Assembly (NCBI RefSeq): GCF_000425445.1
Contig: NZ_KE384379.1
Location: 62,001-126,000 of the forward strand
DNA from: Flavobacterium denitrificans DSM 15936
Lineage (GTDB): Bacteria > Bacteroidota > Bacteroidia > Flavobacteriales > Flavobacteriaceae
Length of the DNA stretch: 64,000 bases
Reading direction: 5' to 3'
In this document: piece by piece, positions 51,295-58,415 of the stretch
Numbering within the stretch: the first letter of the stretch is position 1
Layout: the number at the start of each line of letters is the position of its first letter
Notes under the pieces: generated by a model
Databases searched by the model: none
The model's input: only the letters and a program-made list of their open reading frames with translations
What the model was told of the DNA's origin: nothing
Translations under genes and position numbers: made by a program

Positions 51295-53934
51295 TTACTT
51301 CACGAAATCAACCGCTTTTGATAAAGCTTCAGCAATTCCGTCAACATTTTTACCTCCTGCAGTAGCGAAGAAAGGCTGACCTCCTCCTCCTCCTTGGATA
51401 TATTTTCCTAATTCGCGAACAACTTGTCCAGCGTTTAAGTTTTTCTCAGCTACAATTTCTTTAGAGATATAACAAGTCAACATTGGTTTTCCTTCATGAG
51501 CCGTTGCGAAAACTACAAATAGGTTATGATAAGAATTACCTAATTCGTACGCCAAATCTTTTGCTCCTTCCGGATTTAAGTCAACTTGTTTTGCCAAGAA
51601 TTGAACTCCGTTGATTTCCTGTAATTCTTTTGCCAAATCCGCTTTCATATTTTTAGCTTTATCTTTTAATAAAGCTTCCAATTGTTTTTTCAACTGAGCA
51701 TTTTCGTCTTGCAATGCCAAGATTGATTTTACCGGATCTTGAGCATTTTTAAGCGCTTCTTTAATTTCATTTAAAGAAACAGCCTGAGACTCAAAATATT
51801 CTTTTGCAGCTTCACTTGTAATTGCTTCAATTCTTCTAATTCCCGCTGCAACAGCTCCTTCAGAAACAATTTTAAAGTGCCAGATGTCAGATGTATTCGC
51901 AACGTGTGTTCCTCCGCATAATTCGACAGAATCACCAAATTTAATGGTACGAACTAAGTCGCCGTATTTCTCACCAAACAATGCAATTGCTCCATCTTCA
52001 AGAGCTTGCTCTTTCGGAATGGCTCTTTTTTCGATTAATGGCAAACTCTCACGAATCCTTGCATTTACAAAGTTTTCAACTTCTGCTAATTCTTCATCAG
52101 TAACTTTAGAGAAATGAGAAAAGTCAAAACGTAACGAAGCATTTCTTACCATCGAACCTTTTTGCTCAATATGCGTTCCTAAAATCTTGCGCAAACCTTG
52201 GTGCAACAAGTGTGTAGCCGAGTGGTTTGACGAAGTTTTAGCTCTTTGCAAAGCATCCACAACAGCATTAAAAGTTGCCGTAATATTTTCTGGCAACGAT
52301 TGTGTCAAATGTATCGTTTGGTTATTTTCCTTCTTTGTATCAATGATATAAATGATATCTCCGTTTTGAGCTTCAAGATATCCTTTGTCACCCGTTTGTC
52401 CTCCGCTTTCTCCATAAAAAGGAGTTGCATTGAAAACCAATTGGAAAATCTCTCCATCTTTTGCACTTTCAACTCTTCTGTATTTTGTGATTTTAACTTG
52501 TTGAGATAATCTATCATATCCAACAAATTCCTGAATATCATCTTCAACAATTACATTCCAATCTCCAGCCGTTACTTTAGAAGCCGCACGAGATCTTTCT
52601 TTTTGCAATTGCAATTGTTCCTGAAACCCTTTTTCATCTAATTTCAATCCTTTTTCTGAAAGAATCAAAGCTGTTAAATCGATTGGGAAACCGTATGTAT
52701 CATACAATTCGAAAGCTTTTTTACCATCGATTGTATCTCCTTGATTATTTAAAATTACAGCATCTAAAAGAATCAATCCTTGATCTAGTGTACGCAAGAA
52801 AGAGTTTTCTTCTTCACGAATAACATTTGAACAAAGTGCTTTCTGCGTTCTGATTTCCGGGAAAGAATCTCCCATTTGCTCACTTAAAGTTTCAACTAAT
52901 TTGAAAATAAATGGCTCTTTAGTATTTAAGAAAGTAAATCCGTAACGAATTGCACGACGCAAAATTCTTCTAATGACATAACCAGCTCCTGTGTTAGATG
53001 GTAATTGACCATCAGCAATAGCAAAAGCTACCGCACGAACGTGATCTGCCACTACACGAATAGCAATATTCATTTTATTTTGTTCTTCACTAATGCCTGT
53101 TACATCGTTAGTTGTATATTTTGCACCTGTAATGGTTTCGATTTCTCGAATTAAAGGCATGAAAACATCTGTATCATAATTAGATGTTTTTCCTTGTAAA
53201 GCCATACACAAACGCTCAAATCCCATTCCGGTATCTACGTGCTGCGCTGGAAGTTTTTCTAGCGAACCATCTGCTTTACGGTTGAATTCCATGAATACAT
53301 TATTCCAGATTTCAACTACTTGCGGGTGATCATTATTTACTAAGCTCTTCCCAGACACTAATGCTTTTTCTTCTTCAGAACGTAAATCAACGTGAATTTC
53401 AGAACAAGGTCCGCATGGTCCTTGATCTCCCATTTCCCAGAAATTATCTTTTTTATTTCCAAGAATAATTCGGTCTTCAGCGATTAGAGTTTTCCAGATA
53501 TCCCAAGCTTCTTGGTCAAAAGGAACATTATCTTCTTTGCTTCCTTCAAAAACAGAAACGTAAAGGTTTTCTTTTGGTATTTTATAAACCTCTGTCAATA
53601 ATTCCCAAGCCCAGTTGATGGCTTCTTTTTTGAAATAATCACCAAAAGACCAGTTACCTAACATTTCAAACATAGTGTGGTGGTACGTATCAATACCAAC
53701 CTCCTCAAGATCATTATGTTTTCCTGAAACACGAAGACATTTTTGCGTATCGGCTATTCTTGGACTTTTTGGAGTTCCGTTCCCTAAGAAAAATTCTTTA
53801 AACTGGGCCATTCCCGAGTTATTGAACATTAAGGTTGGATCGTCTTTAAGCACAATAGGAGCTGAAGGAACAATAGTATGCCCTTTACTCTCAAAAAAAT
53901 CTAAAAATTGTTTACGTACGTCTTGTGATTTCAT
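51295..53934 (-). CDS. alaS: alanine--tRNA ligase
   Basis: 879 residues, normal length. The class II core is at the N-terminus (FLDFFESKGHTIVPSAPIVL, FNNSGMAQFKEFFLG, GIDTYHHTMFEMLGNWSFGDY). The editing domain has the zinc motif HSATHLLHQGLRKILG plus CGGTHV (Cys and His ligands). A coiled coil (LKKQLEALLKDKAKNMKADL) and C-terminal C-Ala domain with GGGGGQPFFATAGG follow. The enzyme charges tRNA-Ala and removes mischarged serine or glycine. Repeats flank the gene on both sides: CGCAAAG hairpins past its stop and GATAAT words at its start. Confidence 0.98.
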   Translation of the reverse strand: MKSQDVRKQFLDFFESKGHTIVPSAPIVLKDDPTLMFNNSGMAQFKEFFLGNGTPKSPRIADTQKCLRVSGKHNDLEEVGIDTYHHTMFEMLGNWSFGDYFKKEAINWAWELLTEVYKIPKENLYVSVFEGSKEDNVPFDQEAWDIWKTLIAEDRIILGNKKDNFWEMGDQGPCGPCSEIHVDLRSEEEKALVSGKSLVNNDHPQVVEIWNNVFMEFNRKADGSLEKLPAQHVDTGMGFERLCMALQGKTSNYDTDVFMPLIREIETITGAKYTTNDVTGISEEQNKMNIAIRVVADHVRAVAFAIADGQLPSNTGAGYVIRRILRRAIRYGFTFLNTKEPFIFKLVETLSEQMGDSFPEIRTQKALCSNVIREEENSFLRTLDQGLILLDAVILNNQGDTIDGKKAFELYDTYGFPIDLTALILSEKGLKLDEKGFQEQLQLQKERSRAASKVTAGDWNVIVEDDIQEFVGYDRLSQQVKITKYRRVESAKDGEIFQLVFNATPFYGESGGQTGDKGYLEAQNGDIIYIIDTKKENNQTIHLTQSLPENITATFNAVVDALQRAKTSSNHSATHLLHQGLRKILGTHIEQKGSMVRNASLRFDFSHFSKVTDEELAEVENFVNARIRESLPLIEKRAIPKEQALEDGAIALFGEKYGDLVRTIKFGDSVELCGGTHVANTSDIWHFKIVSEGAVAAGIRRIEAITSEAAKEYFESQAVSLNEIKEALKNAQDPVKSILALQDENAQLKKQLEALLKDKAKNMKADLAKELQEINGVQFLAKQVDLNPEGAKDLAYELGNSYHNLFVVFATAHEGKPMLTCYISKEIVAEKNLNAGQVVRELGKYIQGGGGGQPFFATAGGKNVDGIAEALSKAVDFVK

Positions 53935-53946
53935 GTTTTATAATGA

Positions 53947-54097
53947 GATAATGTGATAATGTGTCAATTAGATAATTCATTAATCTGAAAATCTGATGTT
54001 TAGATTTTTTAATTAAAAAACTTAAAATTCATAACAATAAATTTCGTTTTTAATACATTATCTAATTATCAAATTGACTCAATTATCTAATTATTTA
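53947..54097. repeat. GATAAT/TGTCAATTAG word array, imperfect inverted repeat
   Basis: A GATAATGTGATAATGTGTCA tract and its extension ATTAGATAAT (53947-53977) are partly complementary to ATTATCTAATTATCAAATTG and following text (54057-54097). This is quasi-periodic, with units of 7-9 bases. It fills the gap between divergent alaS and the M23 gene, so promoters of both lie in or near it. Confidence 0.55.
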
Positions 54098-54190
54098 ATT
54101 CTTGTAAAAAAGCTTCGGACAACTGAAACATTTACTAATTTTGTTCGACTAACTTATTTTACAAGCTGCAAAAATAGGGTATTTTAAAAT

Positions 54191-55168
54191 ATGGCGAAAG
54201 TAAAATATTATTACGACTCAGAAAATCTGGCTTATACAAAAATAAAAACCAGAAAAAGAATCAAAATCGGTTACGCATTGCTGTTTTTGCTGGCTTCAGC
54301 GTTGTTTGGTTTTTTAATTTTTGTTCTTCTAATCAACACTCCTTATTTTGAAACTCCAAAAGATCGTTTGCAAGCGCGTGAAATTGAGAATTTAAAACTG
54401 CAATATGCTATTTTAAACAAAAAAATGGACGAAATTGACGATGTTGCTGATGCATTAGAAGAAAGAGACAATAATATTTACCGTATATATTTTAACAAAA
54501 CCGAAATCCCGGATTCGATTCGAAAAGCAGGTTTCAGAGATCCAAAACGATATAAAAAATTAGAAGGCTATAACAATTCGCAATTGGTTATGAATACGAC
54601 AAAACGAATGGATAAACTTTCAAAAGAATTGGCAATTCAATCCAAATCACTAGATGAAATATTGAAATTAGCGAGTGCAAAAGGAAATCTTTTACTAGCA
54701 ATTCCGGCAATTCAACCTGTTCAAAATGAAAATTTGAAACGAGTAGCTTCGGGATTTGGATACAGAATTGATCCTTTCACGAAAGTGAGAAAAATGCACA
54801 ACGGAATGGATTTCACCGCAAACACAGGTGCTCCTGTTTATGCTACAGGCGATGGCATTGTGGCGAGAGCTGACAATAACGCATCTGGTTACGGAAATCA
54901 TGTAGTGATCAGGCACGGATTTGGCTATGAAAGTTTATACGCCCATTTAAGCAAATACAATTGCAGGCCCGGACAAAAAGTTAAAAGAGGCGACGTAATT
55001 GGTTATGTGGGAAGTACGGGAAGATCAGAAGGACCGCATTGCCATTATGAAGTGCATAAGGACGGAAAAGTCGTAAATCCGCTTAATTTTTATTACGGAA
55101 ATATTTCGGCTGTAGAATATGTCGCGATTTCGCAAATGGCCAACCAAGAAAATCAATCATTAGATTAA
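54191..55168 (+). CDS. M23-family peptidoglycan endopeptidase, membrane-anchored
   Basis: 325 residues. One transmembrane segment at about 28-48 (YALLFLLASALFGFLIFVLL) is followed by a coiled coil (LQAREIENLKLQYAILNKKM). The LytM/M23 domain (about 185-300) has the zinc ligands in HNGMDFTANTGAPVYATGDG (His, Asp) and the H-x-H in GPHCHYEVHKDG. The fold cuts peptide cross-links in the cell wall. All key residues are kept, so it should be active, unlike the degenerate EnvC group. A TAATTTTG box at 54136-54143 may be its -7 element. The gene is divergent from alaS. Confidence 0.93.
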   Translation: MAKVKYYYDSENLAYTKIKTRKRIKIGYALLFLLASALFGFLIFVLLINTPYFETPKDRLQAREIENLKLQYAILNKKMDEIDDVADALEERDNNIYRIYFNKTEIPDSIRKAGFRDPKRYKKLEGYNNSQLVMNTTKRMDKLSKELAIQSKSLDEILKLASAKGNLLLAIPAIQPVQNENLKRVASGFGYRIDPFTKVRKMHNGMDFTANTGAPVYATGDGIVARADNNASGYGNHVVIRHGFGYESLYAHLSKYNCRPGQKVKRGDVIGYVGSTGRSEGPHCHYEVHKDGKVVNPLNFYYGNISAVEYVAISQMANQENQSLD

Positions 55169-55374
55169 CAAACAGTAGTCAAAAGTTGTAAAGTCATAAA
55201 GTCGTAAAGTTATTGCAGATGTTGACTTTGTCCTTCTTTTTTTATTTTATGCACAAGGTGAAAATAAAAATAAACAAATACAGGACTTTAAAAACTTTAT
55301 GACTTTTGACTTTCGACTTTAGCGTAACTACTATAAAAAGTGTTATTTTTGAAATAAATTAGAAATAAAAAAAC
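55169..55374. repeat. AAAGTCATAAAGTCG word, inverted copies
   Basis: GTCAAAAGTTGTAAAGTCAT and onward (55178-55210) is partly complementary to GGACTTTAAAAACTTTATGA and onward (55283-55322). The unit is about 7-9 bases, AAAGTCR. The same word occurs before lysS (19603-19637), at 30027-30041, and inside the GSCFA gene (47103-47135). A TATTTTTG box at 55344-55351 near its right edge may be the merR promoter. Confidence 0.55.
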
Positions 55375-55707
55375 ATGCATATCGAACTTTCAAAAGATAA
55401 AAGATATTACAGCATTGGCGAAGTTGCCAAAGCTTTTAATGTCAATGCATCCTTGATACGATTTTGGGACAGTGAATTTGATATTCTGAAACCAAAAAAG
55501 AACGCCAAAGGCAACCGAATGTTTACGCCAGAAGATGTAACCAACTTGCAATTGATTTATCATTTAGTCAAAGAAAGAGGTTTTACACTTGAAGGCGCTA
55601 AAATACATTTAAAAGAGGGCCAAAAGAAAACGTTAGATAAATTCGAAATAATACGTAAATTAGAGTCCATAAAAACACAATTAAACGACATCAAAAACGA
55701 ATTGTAA
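55375..55707 (+). CDS. MerR-family transcriptional regulator
   Basis: 110 residues. A winged helix-turn-helix N-terminus (YYSIGEVAKAFNVNASLIRF, then WDSEFDILKPKKNAKGNRMF and TPEDVTNLQLIY) is followed by a helical dimerisation part (LKEGQKKTLDKFEIIRKLES). It has no C-terminal effector domain or Cys ligands, so it is a short MerR type responding to an unknown signal. It precedes lemA and two TPM genes with short gaps (37, 51 and 3 bases), suggesting one operon in which it may regulate its own cluster. Confidence 0.9.
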   Translation: MHIELSKDKRYYSIGEVAKAFNVNASLIRFWDSEFDILKPKKNAKGNRMFTPEDVTNLQLIYHLVKERGFTLEGAKIHLKEGQKKTLDKFEIIRKLESIKTQLNDIKNEL

Positions 55708-55744
55708 TTAAATAAAAATAGAAACAAACTTAAATTAAACACTC

Positions 55745-56332
55745 ATGAAAAGATTTTTGCCTTGGATTATTGCAGCAGTTGTTATAATTGGAATTTACAG
55801 CTGGGTTAAAGGAATTAACAATACTGCGGTAACATTAAATCAAACTGTAGAACAATCTTGGGGAAATGTTCAAACAGCCTACCAAAGACGTAATGACCTT
55901 ATTGGAAATTTAGTAAACACAGTAAAAGGTGCGGCTGATTTTGAAAAATCAACTTTAACTGCGGTTATCGAAGCTCGTGCAAAAGCAACAAGCGTAACTG
56001 TTGATCCGTCTAACATAACACCTGAACAACTTGCTGAATTCAACAAAGCGCAAAGCGGTGTATCTTCATCTTTATCAAGATTATTGGTTTCTGTTGAGCA
56101 GTATCCAACTTTAAAAGCAAATGAGAATTTCTTGAAATTACAAGATGAATTGGCTAGTACTGAAAACCAAATTTTAACAGCAAGAACTCGTTTCAATGAA
56201 GCTGTAGCGCCTTACAACAACCATATCAAAACATTCCCTAATAGTTTGTTTGCTGGCATGTTTGGTTTCAAAGAAAAAGCATATTTCAATGCTGTTGAAG
56301 GTGCCGACAAACCAGTTGAAGTAAAATTCTAA
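55745..56332 (+). CDS. LemA family protein
   Basis: 195 residues. An N-terminal membrane segment (MKRFLPWIIAAVVIIGIYSW) is followed by the LemA four-helix bundle with VEQSWGNVQTAYQRRNDLIG (the V-x-x-x-Y-Q-R-R-x-D-L-I motif) and LLVSVEQYPTLKANENFLKL. LemA proteins are predicted to face the periplasm; roles in peptidoglycan or envelope stress are reported in few species. The neighbouring TPM genes are a common partner in Bacteroidota, which supports a shared membrane-related job. Confidence 0.93.
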   Translation: MKRFLPWIIAAVVIIGIYSWVKGINNTAVTLNQTVEQSWGNVQTAYQRRNDLIGNLVNTVKGAADFEKSTLTAVIEARAKATSVTVDPSNITPEQLAEFNKAQSGVSSSLSRLLVSVEQYPTLKANENFLKLQDELASTENQILTARTRFNEAVAPYNNHIKTFPNSLFAGMFGFKEKAYFNAVEGADKPVEVKF

Positions 56333-56383
56333 AAGAATTTATTTCAATCTAAAATCTACAATCTTAACTCTAAAATTACCCAA

Positions 56384-56821
56384 ATGTCAAAAGTAGAAGA
56401 TTTTTTAACCAAAGAAGAAGAGCAAGAAATTGTTGAAGCTATTCGTATGGCTGAAAATAATACTTCTGGCGAAATTAGAGTACATATAGAAAAAACAACT
56501 TCTAAAGCTCATTTTGATCGAGCTTTAGAAGTTTTTCATGAATTACGAATGGATGAAACTCAATTGCAGAATGGCGTTTTGCTTTATTTTGCCGTTGAAG
56601 ATAAAAACTTTGTGATTTGTGGAGACAAAGGAATTAACGATTTGGTTGCCGATGATTTTTGGGATTGTACCAAAGACATCATGGTTAATCACTTTAAAGC
56701 CGGGAACTTCAAACAAGGAATTGTTGATGGCATTTTAAATGCCGGCGAACAACTCAAAAAATATTTTCCATCTCTGGAAGACGATACAAACGAATTATCT
56801 AACGAAATTTCAAAAGGATAA
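56384..56821 (+). CDS. TPM-domain protein (short, cytoplasmic-type)
   Basis: 145 residues. The domain begins FLTKEEEQEIVEAIRMAENN followed by TSGEIRVHIEKTTSKAHFDR and ends near LKAGEQLKKYFP-like text. This is the TPM_phosphatase/TLP18.3 fold without a signal peptide or transmembrane segment. The arrangement of one short and one long TPM gene after lemA is recurrent in this phylum. Plant homologues act in photosystem repair; for bacteria the activity is not known. It ends 3 bases before the start of the next TPM gene. Confidence 0.88.
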   Translation: MSKVEDFLTKEEEQEIVEAIRMAENNTSGEIRVHIEKTTSKAHFDRALEVFHELRMDETQLQNGVLLYFAVEDKNFVICGDKGINDLVADDFWDCTKDIMVNHFKAGNFKQGIVDGILNAGEQLKKYFPSLEDDTNELSNEISKG

Positions 56822-56824
56822 ATA

Positions 56825-57658
56825 ATGAAAAATTCCATAAATAAAATCCCAAATTCCAATAGAATTTTTCAGATTACTCTTTTGTTTATCGCATTTTTTA
56901 TCAGCAATACGATATTTGCTCAATTTACTATTCCAGAAAAACCTAGTTTGCAGACATCTGTTTACGATTACGCAAATCTCTTAAGTGCTTCCGAAAAGTC
57001 ACAATTAGAAGAAAAACTTATCCGTTATTCTGATTCTACTACCACTCAAATTGTTGTCATCACTATTGAAAGCCTAAAAGGTGAAGATGTTAGTCAGTTA
57101 GCAACTAAATGGGGGCAAACCTGGGGTATCGGAGGAACTGAAAAAGATGACAATGGCGTAATTATTTTATTGGCTAAAGCCGAAAAGAAAATCGCTATTA
57201 ATCCGGGATATGGACTAGAAGATCGTTTGACAGCAGGAATTGGTGGTACTATAATCAGAAATGTTATTGTTCCCGAATTTAAAGCTGGGAGTTTCTATAA
57301 CGGTCTTGATAAGGGAACAGATGCTATAATTGACGTTTTTAAAGGAAAATACAAAGGCGAACGCAAACAAAGCAAAGGAAAAAACTTTCCGATATTGCCT
57401 TTTATTGTCATTGTTGTTATTGTGTTGATTTTAATGTCTCGCAATAAACGAGGTGGCGGAGGAAATTCAGGCAACAGCGGTGGTGGCCCTAGCCTGCTTG
57501 ATGTTATTATTTTGAGTAATCTTGGCAGAAGCGGAGGAGGCGGTTTTGGTGGCTTCGGAGGAGGATCATCTGGCGGAGGCTTCGGAGGTGGCGGAGGCTT
57601 CGGAGGAGGTTTCGGCGGTGGCGGATTCTCTGGAGGAGGTTCTAGCGGTGGCTGGTAA
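56825..57658 (+). CDS. TPM-domain membrane protein with glycine-rich tail
   Basis: 277 residues. The signal peptide ends FFISNTIFAQ. The TPM domain (about 35-175) shows VYDYANLLSASEKSQLEEKL and DNGVIILLAKAEKKIAINPG. A transmembrane segment (FPILPFIVIVVIVLILMS) follows, then a tail rich in Gly/Ser (GGGFGGFGGGSSGGGFGGGG). The domain faces the periplasm and the tail the cytoplasm, if the usual topology holds. The tail's repetitive codons generate a long Pro-rich open frame on the opposite strand, which is not a gene. It is the last gene of the merR-lemA-TPM-TPM operon. Confidence 0.9.
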   Translation: MKNSINKIPNSNRIFQITLLFIAFFISNTIFAQFTIPEKPSLQTSVYDYANLLSASEKSQLEEKLIRYSDSTTTQIVVITIESLKGEDVSQLATKWGQTWGIGGTEKDDNGVIILLAKAEKKIAINPGYGLEDRLTAGIGGTIIRNVIVPEFKAGSFYNGLDKGTDAIIDVFKGKYKGERKQSKGKNFPILPFIVIVVIVLILMSRNKRGGGGNSGNSGGGPSLLDVIILSNLGRSGGGGFGGFGGGSSGGGFGGGGGFGGGFGGGGFSGGGSSGGW

Positions 57659-57752
57659 ACATTATTTGTTTCAAGTTTTATTTGTTTCAAGTTTCATGGT
57701 TAGGTTTCAATATTAAAAAATCATACATTTACATTTTACAATTTATTAATAG

Positions 57753-58166
57753 ATGTTATCACATAAAGCAAAATACGCCCTTAAGGCCTTACTTTATTTA
57801 GCAGAACAAGATGAAAATCACATTTCTAGAACTATAGAAATTGCTGATGGTGCTAATATTCCTAAAAAGTTTTTAGAACAAATTCTTTTAGATCTAAAAC
57901 GAGGCCGTTTTGTGAGCAGTAAGCAAGGAAAATTTGGCGGATATTATCTGATAAAATCAAAAAACGACATCACTTTGGCAGAAATTCACCGATTATTTGA
58001 CGGTGCAATTGCACTTTTGCCATGCGCTTCTCTAAATTTTTACGAGCCTTGTTCTGATTGCAAAACCGAGTCTGAATGCAGTCTACGTCACGGTTTGATG
58101 CTTATCAGAGACAAAACTTTGAAGGCAATGGAAGGCATCACAATCGCCTCACTCGTAAAAAAATAA
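57753..58166 (+). CDS. Rrf2-family transcriptional regulator with four Cys
   Basis: 137 residues. Winged helix-turn-helix: MLSHKAKYALKALLYLAEQD, IPKKFLEQILLDLKRGRFVS and KQGKFGGYYL. The sensor region holds Cys91, Cys100, Cys103 and Cys109 (EPCSDCKTESECS). In IscR and NsrR, three Cys at similar places bind an Fe-S cluster; the spacing here is not identical, so cluster binding is inferred. Other Rrf2 proteins (CymR) sense cysteine status. Next to it lie the micro-ORF, a TonB-dependent receptor and DUF2490, all on the same strand, so it is the likely regulator of the receptor. Confidence 0.92.
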   Translation: MLSHKAKYALKALLYLAEQDENHISRTIEIADGANIPKKFLEQILLDLKRGRFVSSKQGKFGGYYLIKSKNDITLAEIHRLFDGAIALLPCASLNFYEPCSDCKTESECSLRHGLMLIRDKTLKAMEGITIASLVKK

Positions 58167-58183
58167 AAAAATATTTTCTAAAG

Positions 58184-58200
58184 TCTAGTAAATCGATAGA
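58184..58200. promoter_or_regulatory. candidate operator for the Rrf2-type regulator
   Basis: TCTAGTAAATCGATAGA has inverted ends TCTA...TAGA and lies 10-27 bases upstream of the -7 box of the micro-ORF, overlapping where a -33 element would be. No TTG is found at the expected place, which fits a promoter that needs control. The assignment to Rrf2 is by location only. Confidence 0.4.
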
Positions 58201-58210
58201 ATTAATTATA

Positions 58211-58218
58211 TATATTTG
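58211..58218 (+). promoter_or_regulatory. -7 box upstream of the micro-ORF and TonB receptor
   Basis: TATATTTG is an exact TAnnTTTG match. It ends 39 bases before the micro-ORF ATG (58258). There is no clear -33 partner; a partial palindrome occupies that area. Confidence 0.5.
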
Positions 58219-58257
58219 CCAAAAATAATTAACAAACCATTTACAAATTTTTAACTC

Positions 58258-58368
58258 ATGAAAGTACATTTCGGATTATTAGATGTAGAAAATCTATCTC
58301 AGGCAAATTATGATATTCAGTTCAAAACTGTAAAAAACAGTTCTTGTATGATGTGTATGTGTTGGTAA
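58258..58368 (+). CDS. 36-residue Cys/Met-rich micro-ORF, probable regulatory leader peptide
   Basis: ATG at 58258 opens 36 codons: the start is MKVHFGLLDVENLSQANYDI and the end is SSCMMCMCW then TAA. Three Cys and three Met lie within seven residues, just before the stop. There is no signal peptide or hydrophobic segment. It sits between the Rrf2 gene and the TonB-dependent receptor, downstream of a good -7 box, and ends 47 bases before the receptor ATG. Cys-rich upstream ORFs are known to sense cysteine supply (ribosome stalling) or copper (CruR, with a CxxxCC motif, ahead of a TonB receptor in Bordetella). A precursor peptide or metal-binding peptide is the alternative. No hairpin terminator was found after it. 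Confidence 0.72.
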   Translation: MKVHFGLLDVENLSQANYDIQFKTVKNSSCMMCMCW

Positions 58369-58415
58369 AAAAATTTATTTTTAAACTCTACTAATCATAT
58401 ATACTTAATATAAAA

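Noticed and set aside
57295..57690. 131-residue proline-rich open frame on the minus strand
   Set aside because: It is the complement of the Gly-rich codons of the TPM protein tail; the plus-strand protein has a clear domain and signal.
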